Assembly: GCF_001886615.1 (NCBI RefSeq)
Contig: NZ_CP018139.1
Location: forward strand, 1,178,001-1,242,000
Source of the DNA: Halomonas aestuarii
GTDB lineage: Bacteria; Pseudomonadota; Gammaproteobacteria; Pseudomonadales; Halomonadaceae
Direction of reading: 5' to 3'
DNA: 64,000 nucleotides
Position 1 is the stretch's first letter, and each line of letters starts with the position of its first letter. This document shows, in pieces, positions 51,677 to 63,362 of the stretch. Both the position numbers and the translations under genes were made by a program. The notes under the pieces were generated by a model. The model saw only the letters and a program-made list of their open reading frames with translations. It was not told the DNA's origin and did no database searches.

Positions 51677-51680
<4 letters not shown>
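50616..51680 (-). CDS. lptG: LPS export permease LptG
   Basis: 354 residues from ATG 51680. Three N-terminal and three C-terminal helices enclose a periplasmic beta-jellyroll. Typical pieces are YIARNVLGAILVVQVVLLGLD, APVGVLIGALIGLGSMASSNELTVMRAAG and TLMPLTMASLVLVAASFVFGPLR. It forms the LptB2FG transporter that extracts lipopolysaccharide from the inner membrane. Overlaps lptF by 4 bases. Confidence 0.95.
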
Positions 51681-52759
<1,079 letters not shown>

Positions 52760-52896
52760 CGCTGTCTCCCGGCCCGACACCCCGCGGTGCCCGGCCATCT
52801 TCCATGCAATGACGCCTTGCCTTGGGTACACTGGGATGACTCGGCAACGTGCCGGCATTATCCAGAATCCCCCATCGCTTGTCTTGTGGAGACTCC

Positions 52897-54417
<1,521 letters not shown>

Positions 54418-54564
54418 TTCGCCCCGGGCAGGGTTGCCTTTTCCCGGCGGTGCCCTTTTCATGTGGACTGTCGACTTCCATGCACCGGGCCCCTGCCGGC
54501 CCGGTTACCTGATTCGTGACGAGGGCGCCCGGAGGCGCCCCGCCAGTAGCGGAGACCCCTTGCC

Positions 54565-55665
54565 GTGTCCATCGAACGCTTTTCCCTGCTGCCGAGCGCC
54601 CATCCGACCGCGCCGCAGATCCGTGGCGACATCCTCGCCAACCCTGGCTTCGGCCTCTACTTCACCGACCACATGGCCCACGTGCGATGGACCCTCGACG
54701 CCGGCTGGCATGGCCACGAGGTGCGGCCCTACGGCCCGCTGACCCTGGACCCCGCCGCCGCAGTGCTGCACTACGGCCAGGAGATCTTCGAGGGCGTGAA
54801 GGCCTACCGCCATGCCGATGGCTCGGTGTGGACCTTCCGCCCCGAGAAGAACGCCGAGCGGTTCCGCCGCAGCGCACGCCGCCTGGCGCTGCCGGAGCTC
54901 TCCGACGAGGACTTCATCGACTCGCTGCGCGCCCTGCTGGCCCAGGACCACGACTGGGTGCCCACCCCGGCCAGGGAGTCCGACGAGTCGAGCCTCTACC
55001 TGCGGCCCTTCATGATCGCCAGCGAGACCTTCCTCGGCGTGCGGCCTTCCCACGAGGTCGACTACTACGTCATCGCCTCCCCGGCCGCGGCCTACTTCCA
55101 GGGCGGCGTGAAGCCGGTGTCGATCTGGCTCTCCACGCACTACAAGCGCGCGGCCCCTGGCGGCACCGGGTTCGCCAAGTGCGGCGGCAACTACGCGGCG
55201 TCCCTGGCCGCCCAGAAGGAAGCCGCGGCCAACGACTGCAGCCAGGTGGCCTTCCTCGACGCCGCCGAGAACCGGTGGGTCGAGGAACTCGGCGGCATGA
55301 ACCTGTTCTTCGTGTTCCGCGACGGCCGCATCGTCACCCCGCGCCTCACCGACACCATCCTCGAGGGCGTCACCCGCGCCTCGGTGCTGACCCTGGCCCG
55401 GGACGAGGGGCTCACCCCGGAGGAGCGCCCGATCAGCATCGACGAATGGCGCGAGGGCGCGGCATCGGGCGAGATCACCGAGGTCTTCGCCTGCGGCACC
55501 GCCGCCGTGATCACCCCGGTGGGCGAGCTGGTCACCGAGCACGATCGCATCCGGCTCTCCGCCCAGGGCGACAACGAGGTGGCCAAGCGCCTGCGCACCC
55601 GCCTGCTCGACCTGCAGTACGGCCGCAGCGAGGATACCCGCGGTTGGCTGACCCGACTCGCCTGA
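54565..55665 (+). CDS. ilvE: branched-chain amino-acid aminotransferase (eukaryotic-type BCAT)
   Basis: 366 residues from GTG 54565. Transfers amino groups between 2-oxoglutarate and Val/Leu/Ile precursors with PLP. It matches the longer BCAT class: FTDHMAHVRW, YGQEIFEGVKAYR, the PLP-lysine segment GGTGFAKCGGNYAASL, VEELGGMNLFFVF and CGTAAVITPVG. Its position between pepA and holC is unusual. Two hairpins stand in the leader: ACCGGGCC/GGCCCGGT at 54484-54505 and GGGCGCC/GGCGCCC just after it. Confidence 0.93.
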   Translation: MSIERFSLLPSAHPTAPQIRGDILANPGFGLYFTDHMAHVRWTLDAGWHGHEVRPYGPLTLDPAAAVLHYGQEIFEGVKAYRHADGSVWTFRPEKNAERFRRSARRLALPELSDEDFIDSLRALLAQDHDWVPTPARESDESSLYLRPFMIASETFLGVRPSHEVDYYVIASPAAAYFQGGVKPVSIWLSTHYKRAAPGGTGFAKCGGNYAASLAAQKEAAANDCSQVAFLDAAENRWVEELGGMNLFFVFRDGRIVTPRLTDTILEGVTRASVLTLARDEGLTPEERPISIDEWREGAASGEITEVFACGTAAVITPVGELVTEHDRIRLSAQGDNEVAKRLRTRLLDLQYGRSEDTRGWLTRLA

Positions 55666-55831
55666 GCACTTCCTTCCCGGCTCCGAGAACGGTGGGCGCC
55701 GGGGGCAAGACGATGCGAGGGTCCTTTGCCATGGAGGGCAAAGATAGCACCCAGGGATGGGGTCACAGCGCCCTCGCGACGGCTTGCCACCGGAGAAGCC
55801 CACACCGCCGAACGGGCCGCCTCGAGATCCC

Positions 55832-56284
55832 ATGACCCACATCGACTTCTACATCCTGCCCGACACCACCCTCGAGGCGCGCCTCGGCTTCGCCTGCCGC
55901 CTGGCCGAGACCATCTACCGCAAGGGGTACCGGCTGCACCTGCATGCCGAGGACGAGGGCATGGCCCGTGAGCTCGACGACCGGCTCTGGACCTTCCGGC
56001 CCGACGCCTACGTGCCCCATGCCCTGCTGGGCAGCGATCAGGAGGCGACGGTGCCGATGACCATCGGCTGGGAGGGCCCGCCGGAGCCGGGCGCCCAGGC
56101 GCTGCTCAACCTGCACCCCGGGATCCCCGAGTGGTTCTCCCGCTTCGAGCGGGTCGCCGAGATCATCAACCAGCACCAGGACGTACTCACCGCCAAGCGA
56201 GAATGCTGGCAGACCTACCGGAAGCGCGGCTACCCGGTCACCCCCCACCAGCTCAAGGGCCAGGCCCGCGGACGCGCGGGCTGA
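55832..56284 (+). CDS. holC: DNA polymerase III chi subunit
   Basis: 150 residues. The chain HIDFYILPDTTLEARLGFACRLAETIYRKGYRLHLHAED and LWTFRPDAYVPHALLG is characteristic of HolC. Chi links the clamp loader to SSB during replication. It precedes valS, as in other gammaproteobacteria. The 166 bases before it contain only a 7-bp dyad (CTTTGCC/GGCAAAG, 55724-55743). Confidence 0.93.
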   Translation: MTHIDFYILPDTTLEARLGFACRLAETIYRKGYRLHLHAEDEGMARELDDRLWTFRPDAYVPHALLGSDQEATVPMTIGWEGPPEPGAQALLNLHPGIPEWFSRFERVAEIINQHQDVLTAKRECWQTYRKRGYPVTPHQLKGQARGRAG

Positions 56285-56402
56285 CGCCTCCCCCGCCGTC
56301 ACGCTATAATCAGGCCCATTTTTCAGCATCCCCGGCACCCTGGCAGCGCCCCTCGACGCGCCCTGCCATGGGTCGGTGCCACCTCTTCGACCCGGAATGC
56401 CC

Positions 56403-59252
56403 ATGGACAAGACCTACCAACCCGAGCAGATCGAAACCCGCTGGTACGAGCGCTGGGAGGCCGACAACCGCTTCGCCCCCGCCGGCGCAGGCGAGCCCTA
56501 CTCCATCATGATCCCGCCGCCCAACGTCACCGGCAGCCTGCACATGGGCCACGCCTTCCAGGACACCATCATGGACACTCTGATCCGCTGGCGGCGGATG
56601 CAGGGGCGCAACACCCTCTGGCAGGTGGGCACCGACCACGCCGGCATCGCCACCCAGATGCTGGTCGAGCGCAAGGTCGCCGCCGAGGAAGGCAAGAGCC
56701 GCCACGATCTGGGGCGCGAGGCCTTCATCGACAAGGTGTGGGATTGGAAGCAGGAGTCCGGCGGCCATATCACGCGCCAGCTGCGCCGCATGGGGGCCAG
56801 CGTCGACTGGAGCCGCGAGCGCTTCACCATGGACGACGGCTTCTACCGGGCGGTCCAGGAGGTCTTCGTGCGCCTCTTTGAAGAGGGGCTGATCTACCGC
56901 GGCAAGCGGCTGGTCAACTGGGACCCGACCCTGCACACCGCCATCTCCGACCTCGAGGTCGAGAACCGCGACCAGCAGGGCAGCTTCTGGCACTTCCGCT
57001 ACCCCCTGGCCGACGGCGTCACCACCGACGACGGCCGCGACCACCTGGTGGTCGCCACCACCCGCCCCGAGACCCTCCTCGGCGACACCGGCGTGGCGGT
57101 CAACCCCGAGGACCCGCGCTACGCCTCGCTGGTCGGGAAGTTCGTCGAGCTCCCGCTGGTGGGACGGCGCATCCCCATCGTCGCCGACGAGCACGCCGAC
57201 ATGGAGAAGGGCTCCGGCTGCGTGAAGATCACCCCGGCCCACGACTTCAACGACTACGAGGTGGGCCGCCGCCAGGGCCTGCCGCTGATCAACGTCTTCA
57301 CCCAGGATGCCGCCATCCTCGAGCGCGCCGAGGCCTTCGACATCCAGGGCCGGGCGTTGCAGGACATCGACCCGAGCCTGCCCGGTGCCTACGCCGGCCT
57401 CGACCGCTTCGAGGCGCGCTCGCGCATCGTCGCCGACATGGACGCCTTGGGCCTGCTCGAGCAGGTGGAGACGGTCAGCAACACCCTGCCCTATGGCGAC
57501 CGCTCCGGCGACGTCATCGAGCCGCTGCTCACCGACCAGTGGTTCGTCGCCGTGGAGAGCCTGGCGAAGCCCGCCATCGAGGCCGTGGAGAAGGGCGACA
57601 TCCAGTTCGTGCCGAAGAACTACGAGAACATGTACTTCGCCTGGATGCGCGACCTCCAGGACTGGTGCATCTCCCGCCAGCTGTGGTGGGGCCACCGCAT
57701 CCCGGCCTGGTACGACGCCGACGGCAACGTCTACGTGGCCAGGAGCGAGGCCGAGGCCCGCGAGCGGCACGGCCTGCCGGCCGAGCTGCCCCTGACCCAG
57801 GACGAGGACGTGCTGGACACCTGGTTCAGCTCCGGGCTCTGGACCTTCGGCACCCTGGGCTGGCCGGAGCAGACCCCGGAACTGGCCACCTTCCACCCCT
57901 CCAGCGTGCTGGTCACCGGCTTCGACATCATCTTCTTCTGGGTCGCCCGGATGATCATGATGACCCTGAAGTTCACCGGCGAGGTGCCCTTCAAGCAGGT
58001 CTACGTGCATGGCCTGGTGCGCGACGGCCAGGGGCAGAAGATGTCCAAGTCCAAGGGCAACGTGCTCGACCCCATCGACCTGATCGACGGCATCGCGCTC
58101 GAGACCCTGGTGGAGAAGCGCACCGGCAACATGATGCAGCCGCAGAAGGCCAAGGCCATCGCCAAGGCCACCCGCGCCGAGTTCCCCGAGGGCATCGAGC
58201 CCCACGGCACCGACGCGCTGCGCTTCACCTTCCTCTCCCAGGCCACCACCGGCCGCGACATCAAGTTCGACATGGGGCGCCTGGACGGCTACCGCAACTT
58301 CTGCAACAAGCTGTGGAACGCCTCGCGCTATGTGCTGATGAACGCCGAGGGCGAGGATACCGGTCTAGGGGAAGACCCGGTCGAGCTGTCGCTGGCCGAC
58401 CGCTGGATCGTCTCGCGCCTGCAGCAGACCGAGGCCCAGGTGACCCGGGCTATGCAGGAGTTCCGCTTCGACCACGCCTCCCAGGCGCTCTACGACTTCG
58501 TCTGGAACGAGTACTGCGACTGGTACCTGGAGCTCTCCAAGCCCGTGCTGTGGGACGAGGGCGCCAGCGCCGCCGCCAAGCGCGGCACCCGCCGGACCCT
58601 GGTCCGCGTGCTCGAGGCGATCCTGCGCCTGGCCCACCCGATGATGCCCTTCATCTCCGAGGAGATCTGGCAGCGCGTCGCCCCGCTGGCGGGCACGCTC
58701 GCCACGGGCGAGGACGGCTCCATCATGAACCAGCCCTGGCCGCTGGCGGAGGAGGCGCTGGTCGACGACCGGGCGATCCGCGACATCGAGTGGCTCAAGG
58801 GTGTGATCGTGGCGGTGCGCAACATCCGCGCCGAGATGAACATCGCCCCGGGCAAGCCCCTGGAGGTGCTGCTCACCAAGGGCCAGCCGGAAGATGCCGA
58901 GCGCCTCGCGGCCAACCGCCTCTTCCTCTCGAAGCTGGCCAAGCTCGAGCGCGTCGACTGGCTCGACGACCCCGAGCAGGCCCCGCTCTCGGCGACCCAG
59001 CTGGTGGGCGAGATGGAGGTGCTGGTGCCCATGGCCGACCTGATCGACAAGGACGCCGAGCTGGCGCGCCTGGCCAAGGAGATCGAGAAGCAGGAGAAGC
59101 TGATCGGCGGCATCGAGAAGAAGCTGGCCAACGAAAGCTTCGTGGCCAAGGCACCGGAGGCGGTGGTCAAGAAGGAGCGCGGCAAGCTCGCGGATTTCGA
59201 GGCCTCGCGCCGCCTGCTGGTCGAGCAGCGCGAGAAGATCGAAGCGCTCTGA
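56403..59252 (+). CDS. valS: valyl-tRNA synthetase
   Basis: 949 residues (E. coli 951). Class I: HIGH motif variant in [20 protein letters not shown], the editing CP1 domain with [19 protein letters not shown], the [12 protein letters not shown] segment and a C-terminal coiled coil ([17 protein letters not shown]). Ends the pepA-ilvE-holC-valS group at a strong terminator. Confidence 0.98.
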   Translation: MDKTYQPEQIETRWYERWEADNRFAPAGAGEPYSIMIPPPNVTGSLHMGHAFQDTIMDTLIRWRRMQGRNTLWQVGTDHAGIATQMLVERKVAAEEGKSRHDLGREAFIDKVWDWKQESGGHITRQLRRMGASVDWSRERFTMDDGFYRAVQEVFVRLFEEGLIYRGKRLVNWDPTLHTAISDLEVENRDQQGSFWHFRYPLADGVTTDDGRDHLVVATTRPETLLGDTGVAVNPEDPRYASLVGKFVELPLVGRRIPIVADEHADMEKGSGCVKITPAHDFNDYEVGRRQGLPLINVFTQDAAILERAEAFDIQGRALQDIDPSLPGAYAGLDRFEARSRIVADMDALGLLEQVETVSNTLPYGDRSGDVIEPLLTDQWFVAVESLAKPAIEAVEKGDIQFVPKNYENMYFAWMRDLQDWCISRQLWWGHRIPAWYDADGNVYVARSEAEARERHGLPAELPLTQDEDVLDTWFSSGLWTFGTLGWPEQTPELATFHPSSVLVTGFDIIFFWVARMIMMTLKFTGEVPFKQVYVHGLVRDGQGQKMSKSKGNVLDPIDLIDGIALETLVEKRTGNMMQPQKAKAIAKATRAEFPEGIEPHGTDALRFTFLSQATTGRDIKFDMGRLDGYRNFCNKLWNASRYVLMNAEGEDTGLGEDPVELSLADRWIVSRLQQTEAQVTRAMQEFRFDHASQALYDFVWNEYCDWYLELSKPVLWDEGASAAAKRGTRRTLVRVLEAILRLAHPMMPFISEEIWQRVAPLAGTLATGEDGSIMNQPWPLAEEALVDDRAIRDIEWLKGVIVAVRNIRAEMNIAPGKPLEVLLTKGQPEDAERLAANRLFLSKLAKLERVDWLDDPEQAPLSATQLVGEMEVLVPMADLIDKDAELARLAKEIEKQEKLIGGIEKKLANESFVAKAPEAVVKKERGKLADFEASRRLLVEQREKIEAL

Positions 59253-59276
59253 TCCGTGCCCGCTGCTCATCCGACA

Positions 59277-59302
59277 GGGCCCGCCATCGGCGGGCCCTTT
59301 TC
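59277..59302 (+). terminator. intrinsic terminator of valS
   Basis: GGGCCCGCC and GGCGGGCCC form a 9-bp stem with an ATC loop, followed by TTTTC. The tail is repeated directly: GCCCTTTTCATG occurs at 59294 and again at 59311 (17-bp period). Confidence 0.85.
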
Positions 59303-59327
59303 ATGACCGAGCCCTTTTCATGTCCGG
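59294..59327 (+). repeat. 17-bp tandem duplication of the valS terminator tail
   Basis: GCCCTTTTCATGACCGA (59294-59310) is followed by GCCCTTTTCATGTCCGG (59311-59327), 14 of 17 bases identical. Confidence 0.7.
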
Positions 59328-59357
59328 TCCTTCGTTGAAGGGTCGGTCGTCATCGGC

Positions 59358-59810
59358 TCAATCGACGCGACGCCACCCCCCCAGCACCCGCTGGTCAGGA
59401 CCGAAGAACACCAGCCGGTCGTGGTCGATCAGATAGCGGTAGGCGTTCTCCAGCATGCCGGTCACCCGGGCGGCGTCCTCGGCCCGGGGACAGGCGCGCC
59501 GGGTGGTGGCAAGCTCGGTGAAGGCGATCCGCTGGTTCTCGCCCAGCGCCGCCCGGCCGGTCAGCCGGTTGCAGCCGTCGCTGCCGCTCAACCGTCCCTG
59601 GCGGTCGATGACGAAGAAGGGGCGCTCCGGCATGGAAAGGCGCTCGTGGGTGCCCACCAGCAGCAGGTTCCAGCGCTGGTCGACCATCGGCCCCTCGAGA
59701 GCGGCCGACGGCTCGCCGACGACCCGGGGGGCGGGTCCACCGCTGCAGGCGGCGAGCAGCAGGGCCGCGGCGAGAAGCAGCAGTGCGTTGCGTAACGGTT
59801 TGATCATCAT
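59358..59810 (-). CDS. META-domain (HslJ-like) lipoprotein
   Basis: 150 residues from the first of two adjacent ATGs at 59810, with AAGGAAG upstream. Lipobox LLAAC (C22). The META/DUF306 domain follows: RWNLL, PFFVIDRQGRLSGSDGCNRLTG, TRRACP. HslJ in E. coli is a heat-inducible outer-membrane lipoprotein linked to novobiocin resistance. Divergent from doxX. Confidence 0.88.
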   Translation of the reverse strand: MMIKPLRNALLLLAAALLLAACSGGPAPRVVGEPSAALEGPMVDQRWNLLLVGTHERLSMPERPFFVIDRQGRLSGSDGCNRLTGRAALGENQRIAFTELATTRRACPRAEDAARVTGMLENAYRYLIDHDRLVFFGPDQRVLGGWRRVD

Positions 59811-59905
59811 GGTATCTTCCTTGAGGCACCAGGCGATTGCCCAGGCGCCAAGCTTGCCCCAGCCGGGGCATCGAGACAATTCCCGCCGCACCATGAGGTC
59901 CCCGC

Positions 59906-60310
59906 ATGCTCCACGCGCTCCACAACGATGCCCTCGGCAAGCTGATCCTGCGACTCACCGTGGCAGGCCTGTTGCTGCCCCACGGCCTGACCAAGCTCCT
60001 CAACCCGGGCAACCTGACCTGGATCGGCAACACCCTGGCCGGCCAGGGGCTGCCGACCGTGCTCGCCTACGGGGTGCTGGTCGGCGAGGTGGTGGCGCCG
60101 CTTATGGCCCTGATCGGCTGGCGCAGTCGGGTGGGGGCGCTGCTGATGGCCGCCAACATGGTGGTGGCCATCTTCCTGGTGCACATGGGCGAGCTCACGG
60201 CCTTCAAGGACAACGGCGGCTGGGCCCTGGAGCTGCAGGGATTCTTCCTGTTCGGCGCCGTGGCGCTGGTCTTCCTGGGCAGCGGGCGCATGGCCTGGCG
60301 ACCCGACTGA
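59906..60310 (+). CDS. DoxX-family membrane protein
   Basis: 134 residues with four helices. LRLTVAGLLLPHGLTKLL, a GLP segment, EVVAPLMALIGWRSR and a GGWALELQGFFLF end fit DoxX/YphA. Members take part in thiol and redox homeostasis or quinone-linked oxidation; the role here is not known. The stop abuts the convergent glyoxalase-like gene. Confidence 0.9.
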   Translation: MLHALHNDALGKLILRLTVAGLLLPHGLTKLLNPGNLTWIGNTLAGQGLPTVLAYGVLVGEVVAPLMALIGWRSRVGALLMAANMVVAIFLVHMGELTAFKDNGGWALELQGFFLFGAVALVFLGSGRMAWRPD

Positions 60311-60751
60311 TCACCAGGTGCCGGTGTTCTCCATGGAGGCCCAGGGCTCCTTTGGTGCCTGAGGGTCGCCCTTCTGCAGCAGCTCCACCGAGATGCCGTC
60401 GGGGCTCCTGACGAAGGCCATGTGGCCGTCCCGGGGCGGACGGTTGATGGTCACGCCGTTCGCCTGCAGGTGCTCGCAGAGGGCATAGATGTCGTCCACC
60501 CGGAAGGCCAGGTGGCCGAAGTTGCGGCCGCCGCTGTACTCCTCCGGGTCCCAGTTCCAGGTCAGCTCGAGCTCCGGTGCCTTGAGTTCCGCCGAGCGCG
60601 CCTCGTCCTCCGGGGCGGCCAGGAAGACCAGGGTGAAGCGGCCCTTCTCGACCTCCCGGCGGCGCACCTCCTTGAGCCCCAGCAGGTCGCAGTAGAAGTG
60701 CAGGGACGCGTCGAGGTCGCTGACCCGAACCATGGTGTGAAGGTATTGCAT
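60311..60751 (-). CDS. glyoxalase I-like (VOC) protein
   Basis: 146 residues. The four metal ligands of lactoylglutathione lyase are visible as H5 (YLHTMVRV), E62 (LELTW), H80 (NFGHLAF) and E123 (SVELLQ). It probably isomerises the methylglyoxal-glutathione hemithioacetal to lactoylglutathione. The chain has an insertion at about 45-60 relative to E. coli GloA, so a different substrate remains possible. Confidence 0.88.
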   Translation of the reverse strand: MQYLHTMVRVSDLDASLHFYCDLLGLKEVRRREVEKGRFTLVFLAAPEDEARSAELKAPELELTWNWDPEEYSGGRNFGHLAFRVDDIYALCEHLQANGVTINRPPRDGHMAFVRSPDGISVELLQKGDPQAPKEPWASMENTGTW

Positions 60752-60842
60752 GAACGTTCTCCCGGTTCACAGTTGAGAAGGATGGCGTCATCCTGACAAG
60801 TCATGACTCCCCTGCCAATCCCGACCACGAGGCAGCAGCCCC

Positions 60843-61382
60843 ATGAGCCACTACTGCGACCTGGCCCCAGGGCATCCGTTCCACGGGCCCTATCACGACC
60901 ATGAGTACGGTTTCCCGGTGGAGGACGACCGCGCCCTCTTCGAGCGCCTGGTGCTGGAGATCAACCAGGCCGGCCTCTCCTGGCTCACCGTGCTGAAGAA
61001 GCGCGAGGCGTTCCGGCGTGCCTTCGAGGGCTTCGACATCGACCGCGTGGCGGCCTATGGCGAAGCCGAGCGGGCGAGACTGCTGGCGGACGCCGGCATC
61101 ATCCGCAACCGCCTCAAGGTCGACGCGGCGATCCACAATGCCGGCGTGATCCAGACCCTCCAGGCCGAGCACGGCAGCCTCAAGGCCTGGCTGGACCATC
61201 ACCATCCGCTGGACCACGGCGACTGGGTGCGCCTCTTCCGGCGGACCTTCCGCTTCACCGGCCCGGAGATCGTCGGCGAGCTGCTGATGAGCACCGGCTA
61301 CCTGCCCGGCGCCCACCGTGACGACTGCCCCGTGCAGGCCCGCATCCTCGACGCCGCCCCCGCCTGGGCGCGGTCGGGCTGA
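60843..61382 (+). CDS. tag: DNA-3-methyladenine glycosylase I
   Basis: 179 residues. The Tag zinc snap (Cys5 and His at the N-terminus in HYCDLAPGHPFHGPYHDHEYG; His and Cys in GAHRDDCPV) and the active-site stretch LEINQAGLSWLTVLKKREAFRRAF are clear. It removes 3-methyladenine from DNA. AidB, also tied to alkylation damage, is at the other end of the window. The stop codon is part of a threefold 15-bp repeat. Confidence 0.95.
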   Translation: MSHYCDLAPGHPFHGPYHDHEYGFPVEDDRALFERLVLEINQAGLSWLTVLKKREAFRRAFEGFDIDRVAAYGEAERARLLADAGIIRNRLKVDAAIHNAGVIQTLQAEHGSLKAWLDHHHPLDHGDWVRLFRRTFRFTGPEIVGELLMSTGYLPGAHRDDCPVQARILDAAPAWARSG

Positions 61383-61418
61383 GTGCCGCCCGGCTGAGTG
61401 CAGTCCGGCTGAGGCCAG
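61374..61418 (+). repeat. three 15-bp tandem copies over the tag stop codon
   Basis: Units TCGGGCTGAGTGCCG, CCCGGCTGAGTGCAG and TCCGGCTGAGGCCAG (61374-61388, 61389-61403, 61404-61418) all contain GGCTGA in frame. The first TGA is the tag stop. Confidence 0.8.
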
Positions 61419-61481
61419 GGAACCGGCGCCCCCGCCAGGCGTCAGAGCAAGGGCCTGCCGCTGACGAAGGAGAGCCCCTCG

Positions 61482-62549
61482 ATGGATTCGATTACCCAGG
61501 CCGCCCTGGGCGCGGCGATCGGCGGCGCCGTGCTCGGCAGACGCCTCGGCCGAAAGGCGGTGCTGATCGGCGCGGCGCTGGGCACCCTGCCGGACCTGGA
61601 CGTGATCATCGACTACGGCGATGCCGTGGCCAACGTGACCCAGCACCGCGGCTTTTCCCACTCGTTGTTCGTGCTGGCAGGACTCGCCACCCTCCTGGCG
61701 CTGCTCTCGGCGCGCCTCTCGCGCACCCGGGACATCCCGCTTGCCCGCTGGGGGCTCTTCTTCGGGCTCATTCTGCTGACCCATCCGCTGCTCGACGCCC
61801 TGACCACCTACGGCACCCAGCTCTGGTGGCCGCTGGACGTGCGACCCGCGGCCTGGCCCGTCGTGTTCATCATCGACCCGCTCTACACCCTGCCGCTGCT
61901 GGTGGGTTTCGCCGTGGCCCTCATCACCGGCCGGGCACAGCGCCCGCCGGCCTGGGGACTGGCGATCGCCTGCAGCTACCTGGTGATCGCCCTCGGGGCG
62001 CGGCAGCTGGTGGAGGCGCGGATCACGCCGCTGCTGGCCGAACGAGGGCTTCAGCAGGCCCCGCGACTGGTGCAGCCGACCCCCTTCAACACCCTGCTCT
62101 GGCGGGTCACCGTGGCCGACGGGGCGCGCTATCACGAGGCCCTGGTGGGCGTGTTCGACGGCGACACCCCGCCGATGCTGGAGACCTACGCCCGCGGCAT
62201 CGGGCTGGAGGCGGCGGCCCTGGACAGCCCCCGCGGTCGTCGGCTCGACTGGTTCGCCGGCCCCTTCCTGCGCTACGAGGTGCGCGAACGCGACGGCCGC
62301 GACACCCTGGTGGCCACCGACCTGCGGCTCGGCTTCCCGGGCTTCCACCCCTTCGCCTTCACCCTGGCGACCCGCGAGGGGGACGACTGGCAGCCGGTGG
62401 CGGTCTCGCAGCAGCTGCCCTCTGCGTCGCGGGGCAACCGCGAGGCGCTGGCCCGGCTCGGCGGTCGCATCCTCAGCCCAGCGCCCATGCTCTGCACCAG
62501 CGACTTCGTCCCCCGCGAGTGGCTGATCCGCCGCCCCGGCCCCTGCTGA
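61482..62549 (+). CDS. YdjM-like membrane-bound metal-dependent hydrolase (DUF457)
   Basis: 355 residues. The N-terminal half has the pattern DSITQAALGAAIGGAVLG, GTLPDLDVI, HRGFSHSLF and THPLLDALTTYG, in which His and Asp residues would bind metal, between about four membrane helices. The C-terminal half (from about 190) is soluble and specific to this subgroup. E. coli YdjM is a LexA-controlled inner-membrane protein; an SOS box is not seen here. Enzymatic activity is not known. Confidence 0.88.
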   Translation: MDSITQAALGAAIGGAVLGRRLGRKAVLIGAALGTLPDLDVIIDYGDAVANVTQHRGFSHSLFVLAGLATLLALLSARLSRTRDIPLARWGLFFGLILLTHPLLDALTTYGTQLWWPLDVRPAAWPVVFIIDPLYTLPLLVGFAVALITGRAQRPPAWGLAIACSYLVIALGARQLVEARITPLLAERGLQQAPRLVQPTPFNTLLWRVTVADGARYHEALVGVFDGDTPPMLETYARGIGLEAAALDSPRGRRLDWFAGPFLRYEVRERDGRDTLVATDLRLGFPGFHPFAFTLATREGDDWQPVAVSQQLPSASRGNREALARLGGRILSPAPMLCTSDFVPREWLIRRPGPC

Positions 62550-62559
62550 GGCCCCACAC

Positions 62560-62591
62560 GCGAACGGGGTGGCCGTGGCCACCCCGTTCGC
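62560..62591. terminator. bidirectional terminator between YdjM-like gene and azoR
   Basis: GCGAACGGGGTGGCC and GGCCACCCCGTTCGC form a perfect 15-bp stem around GT, between the two convergent stops. It is followed by TTCGTGCC on the plus strand and TGTGGGG on the minus strand. Confidence 0.7.
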
Positions 62592-62621
62592 TTCGTGCCT
62601 GAGACTACCGCAGTGCGGCGA

Positions 62622-63230
62622 TCAGAGCCTGGGCACCAGGCTATCGATGGCCTGCTTGGCCTCCTTGAGCGCCGCCTCGCGATGGGCCTCGCCCTTGGCG
62701 AGCCCTTCGGCGTACACCACGTCCACCTCGGAGATGCCGATCAGGCCCAGCATGCCCTTGAGGTGTGGCGTCTGGCTGTCCATGGGGGTGCCGGCATACT
62801 GGCCGCCCCGGGCCGCCAGGATCACCGCCCGCTTGCCCTCGATGAGCCCCTGGGGCCCCTTTTCGGTGTACTGGAAGGTCTGGCCGGAGCGCATCACCCG
62901 GTCGAACCAGGCCTTGAGCTGGGAGGGCACGCCCAGGTTGTAGAGCGGCACGGCCAGCACGACGACGTCGTGGTCGAGGAGCTCGCGGATCAGGTCGTCG
63001 GAGCGGGCGGCCATCTCGCGCTGCTCGGCGGAGCGCTTCTCGGGCGGCACCTGCCAGCTGGCGAGTTCCGGCTGGGTCAGGTGCGGCAGGTCGTCGGCCA
63101 CCAGATCGCGGTGGGAGACCTCCAGGCCCTCGCGCTCGGCGGCGCGGTCCTGGAAGTACCTGGCCAGGGCGATGGACTGGCCGTTCTCGCCGAGGATCGA
63201 CGAGGTGAGGATGAGGGCACGGGTGGTCAT
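62622..63230 (-). CDS. azoR: FMN-dependent NADH-azoreductase
   Basis: 202 residues. Flavodoxin-like fold: LTSSILGENGQSIALARYF binds the FMN phosphate, VPLYNLGVPSQLKAWFDRV and AARGGQY follow, and the C-terminal GLIGISEVDVVYAEGL is typical of AzoR. It reduces quinones and azo compounds; quinone detoxification is the likely role. AGGAGA lies 7 bases upstream of the ATG. A dyad TTTCGTT-N7-AACGAAA lies 82 bases upstream. Confidence 0.94.
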   Translation of the reverse strand: MTTRALILTSSILGENGQSIALARYFQDRAAEREGLEVSHRDLVADDLPHLTQPELASWQVPPEKRSAEQREMAARSDDLIRELLDHDVVVLAVPLYNLGVPSQLKAWFDRVMRSGQTFQYTEKGPQGLIEGKRAVILAARGGQYAGTPMDSQTPHLKGMLGLIGISEVDVVYAEGLAKGEAHREAALKEAKQAIDSLVPRL

Positions 63231-63311
63231 GGCAATCTCCTGTAACCGTAAGCGGTAATGAAGGCCATTCTACGTGCACGAATTGCAACGAAAAGCGCAA
63301 ATATATGCCGG

Positions 63312-63332
63312 TTTCGTTCGATAGAAACGAAA
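63312..63332. promoter_or_regulatory. dyad upstream of azoR, possible operator
   Basis: TTTCGTT (63312-63318) and AACGAAA (63326-63332) are perfect complements with a 7-base gap, in an AT-rich patch. AACGAAA occurs again, in part, at 63288-63294 (CAACGAAAA). A repressor site for azoR is possible. Confidence 0.35.
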
Positions 63333-63333
63333 G

Positions 63334-63358
63334 AAAGGGCGCCGGGGCGGCGCCCTTT
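63334..63358 (-). terminator. terminator of the MliC/COG3650 gene
   Basis: AAAGGGCGCC and GGCGCCCTTT form a 10-bp stem with a 5-base loop, directly after the stop at 63363. On the minus strand it is followed by CTTTCGTTTC, a weak T-tract. Confidence 0.65.
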
Positions 63359-63362
63359 CTCC

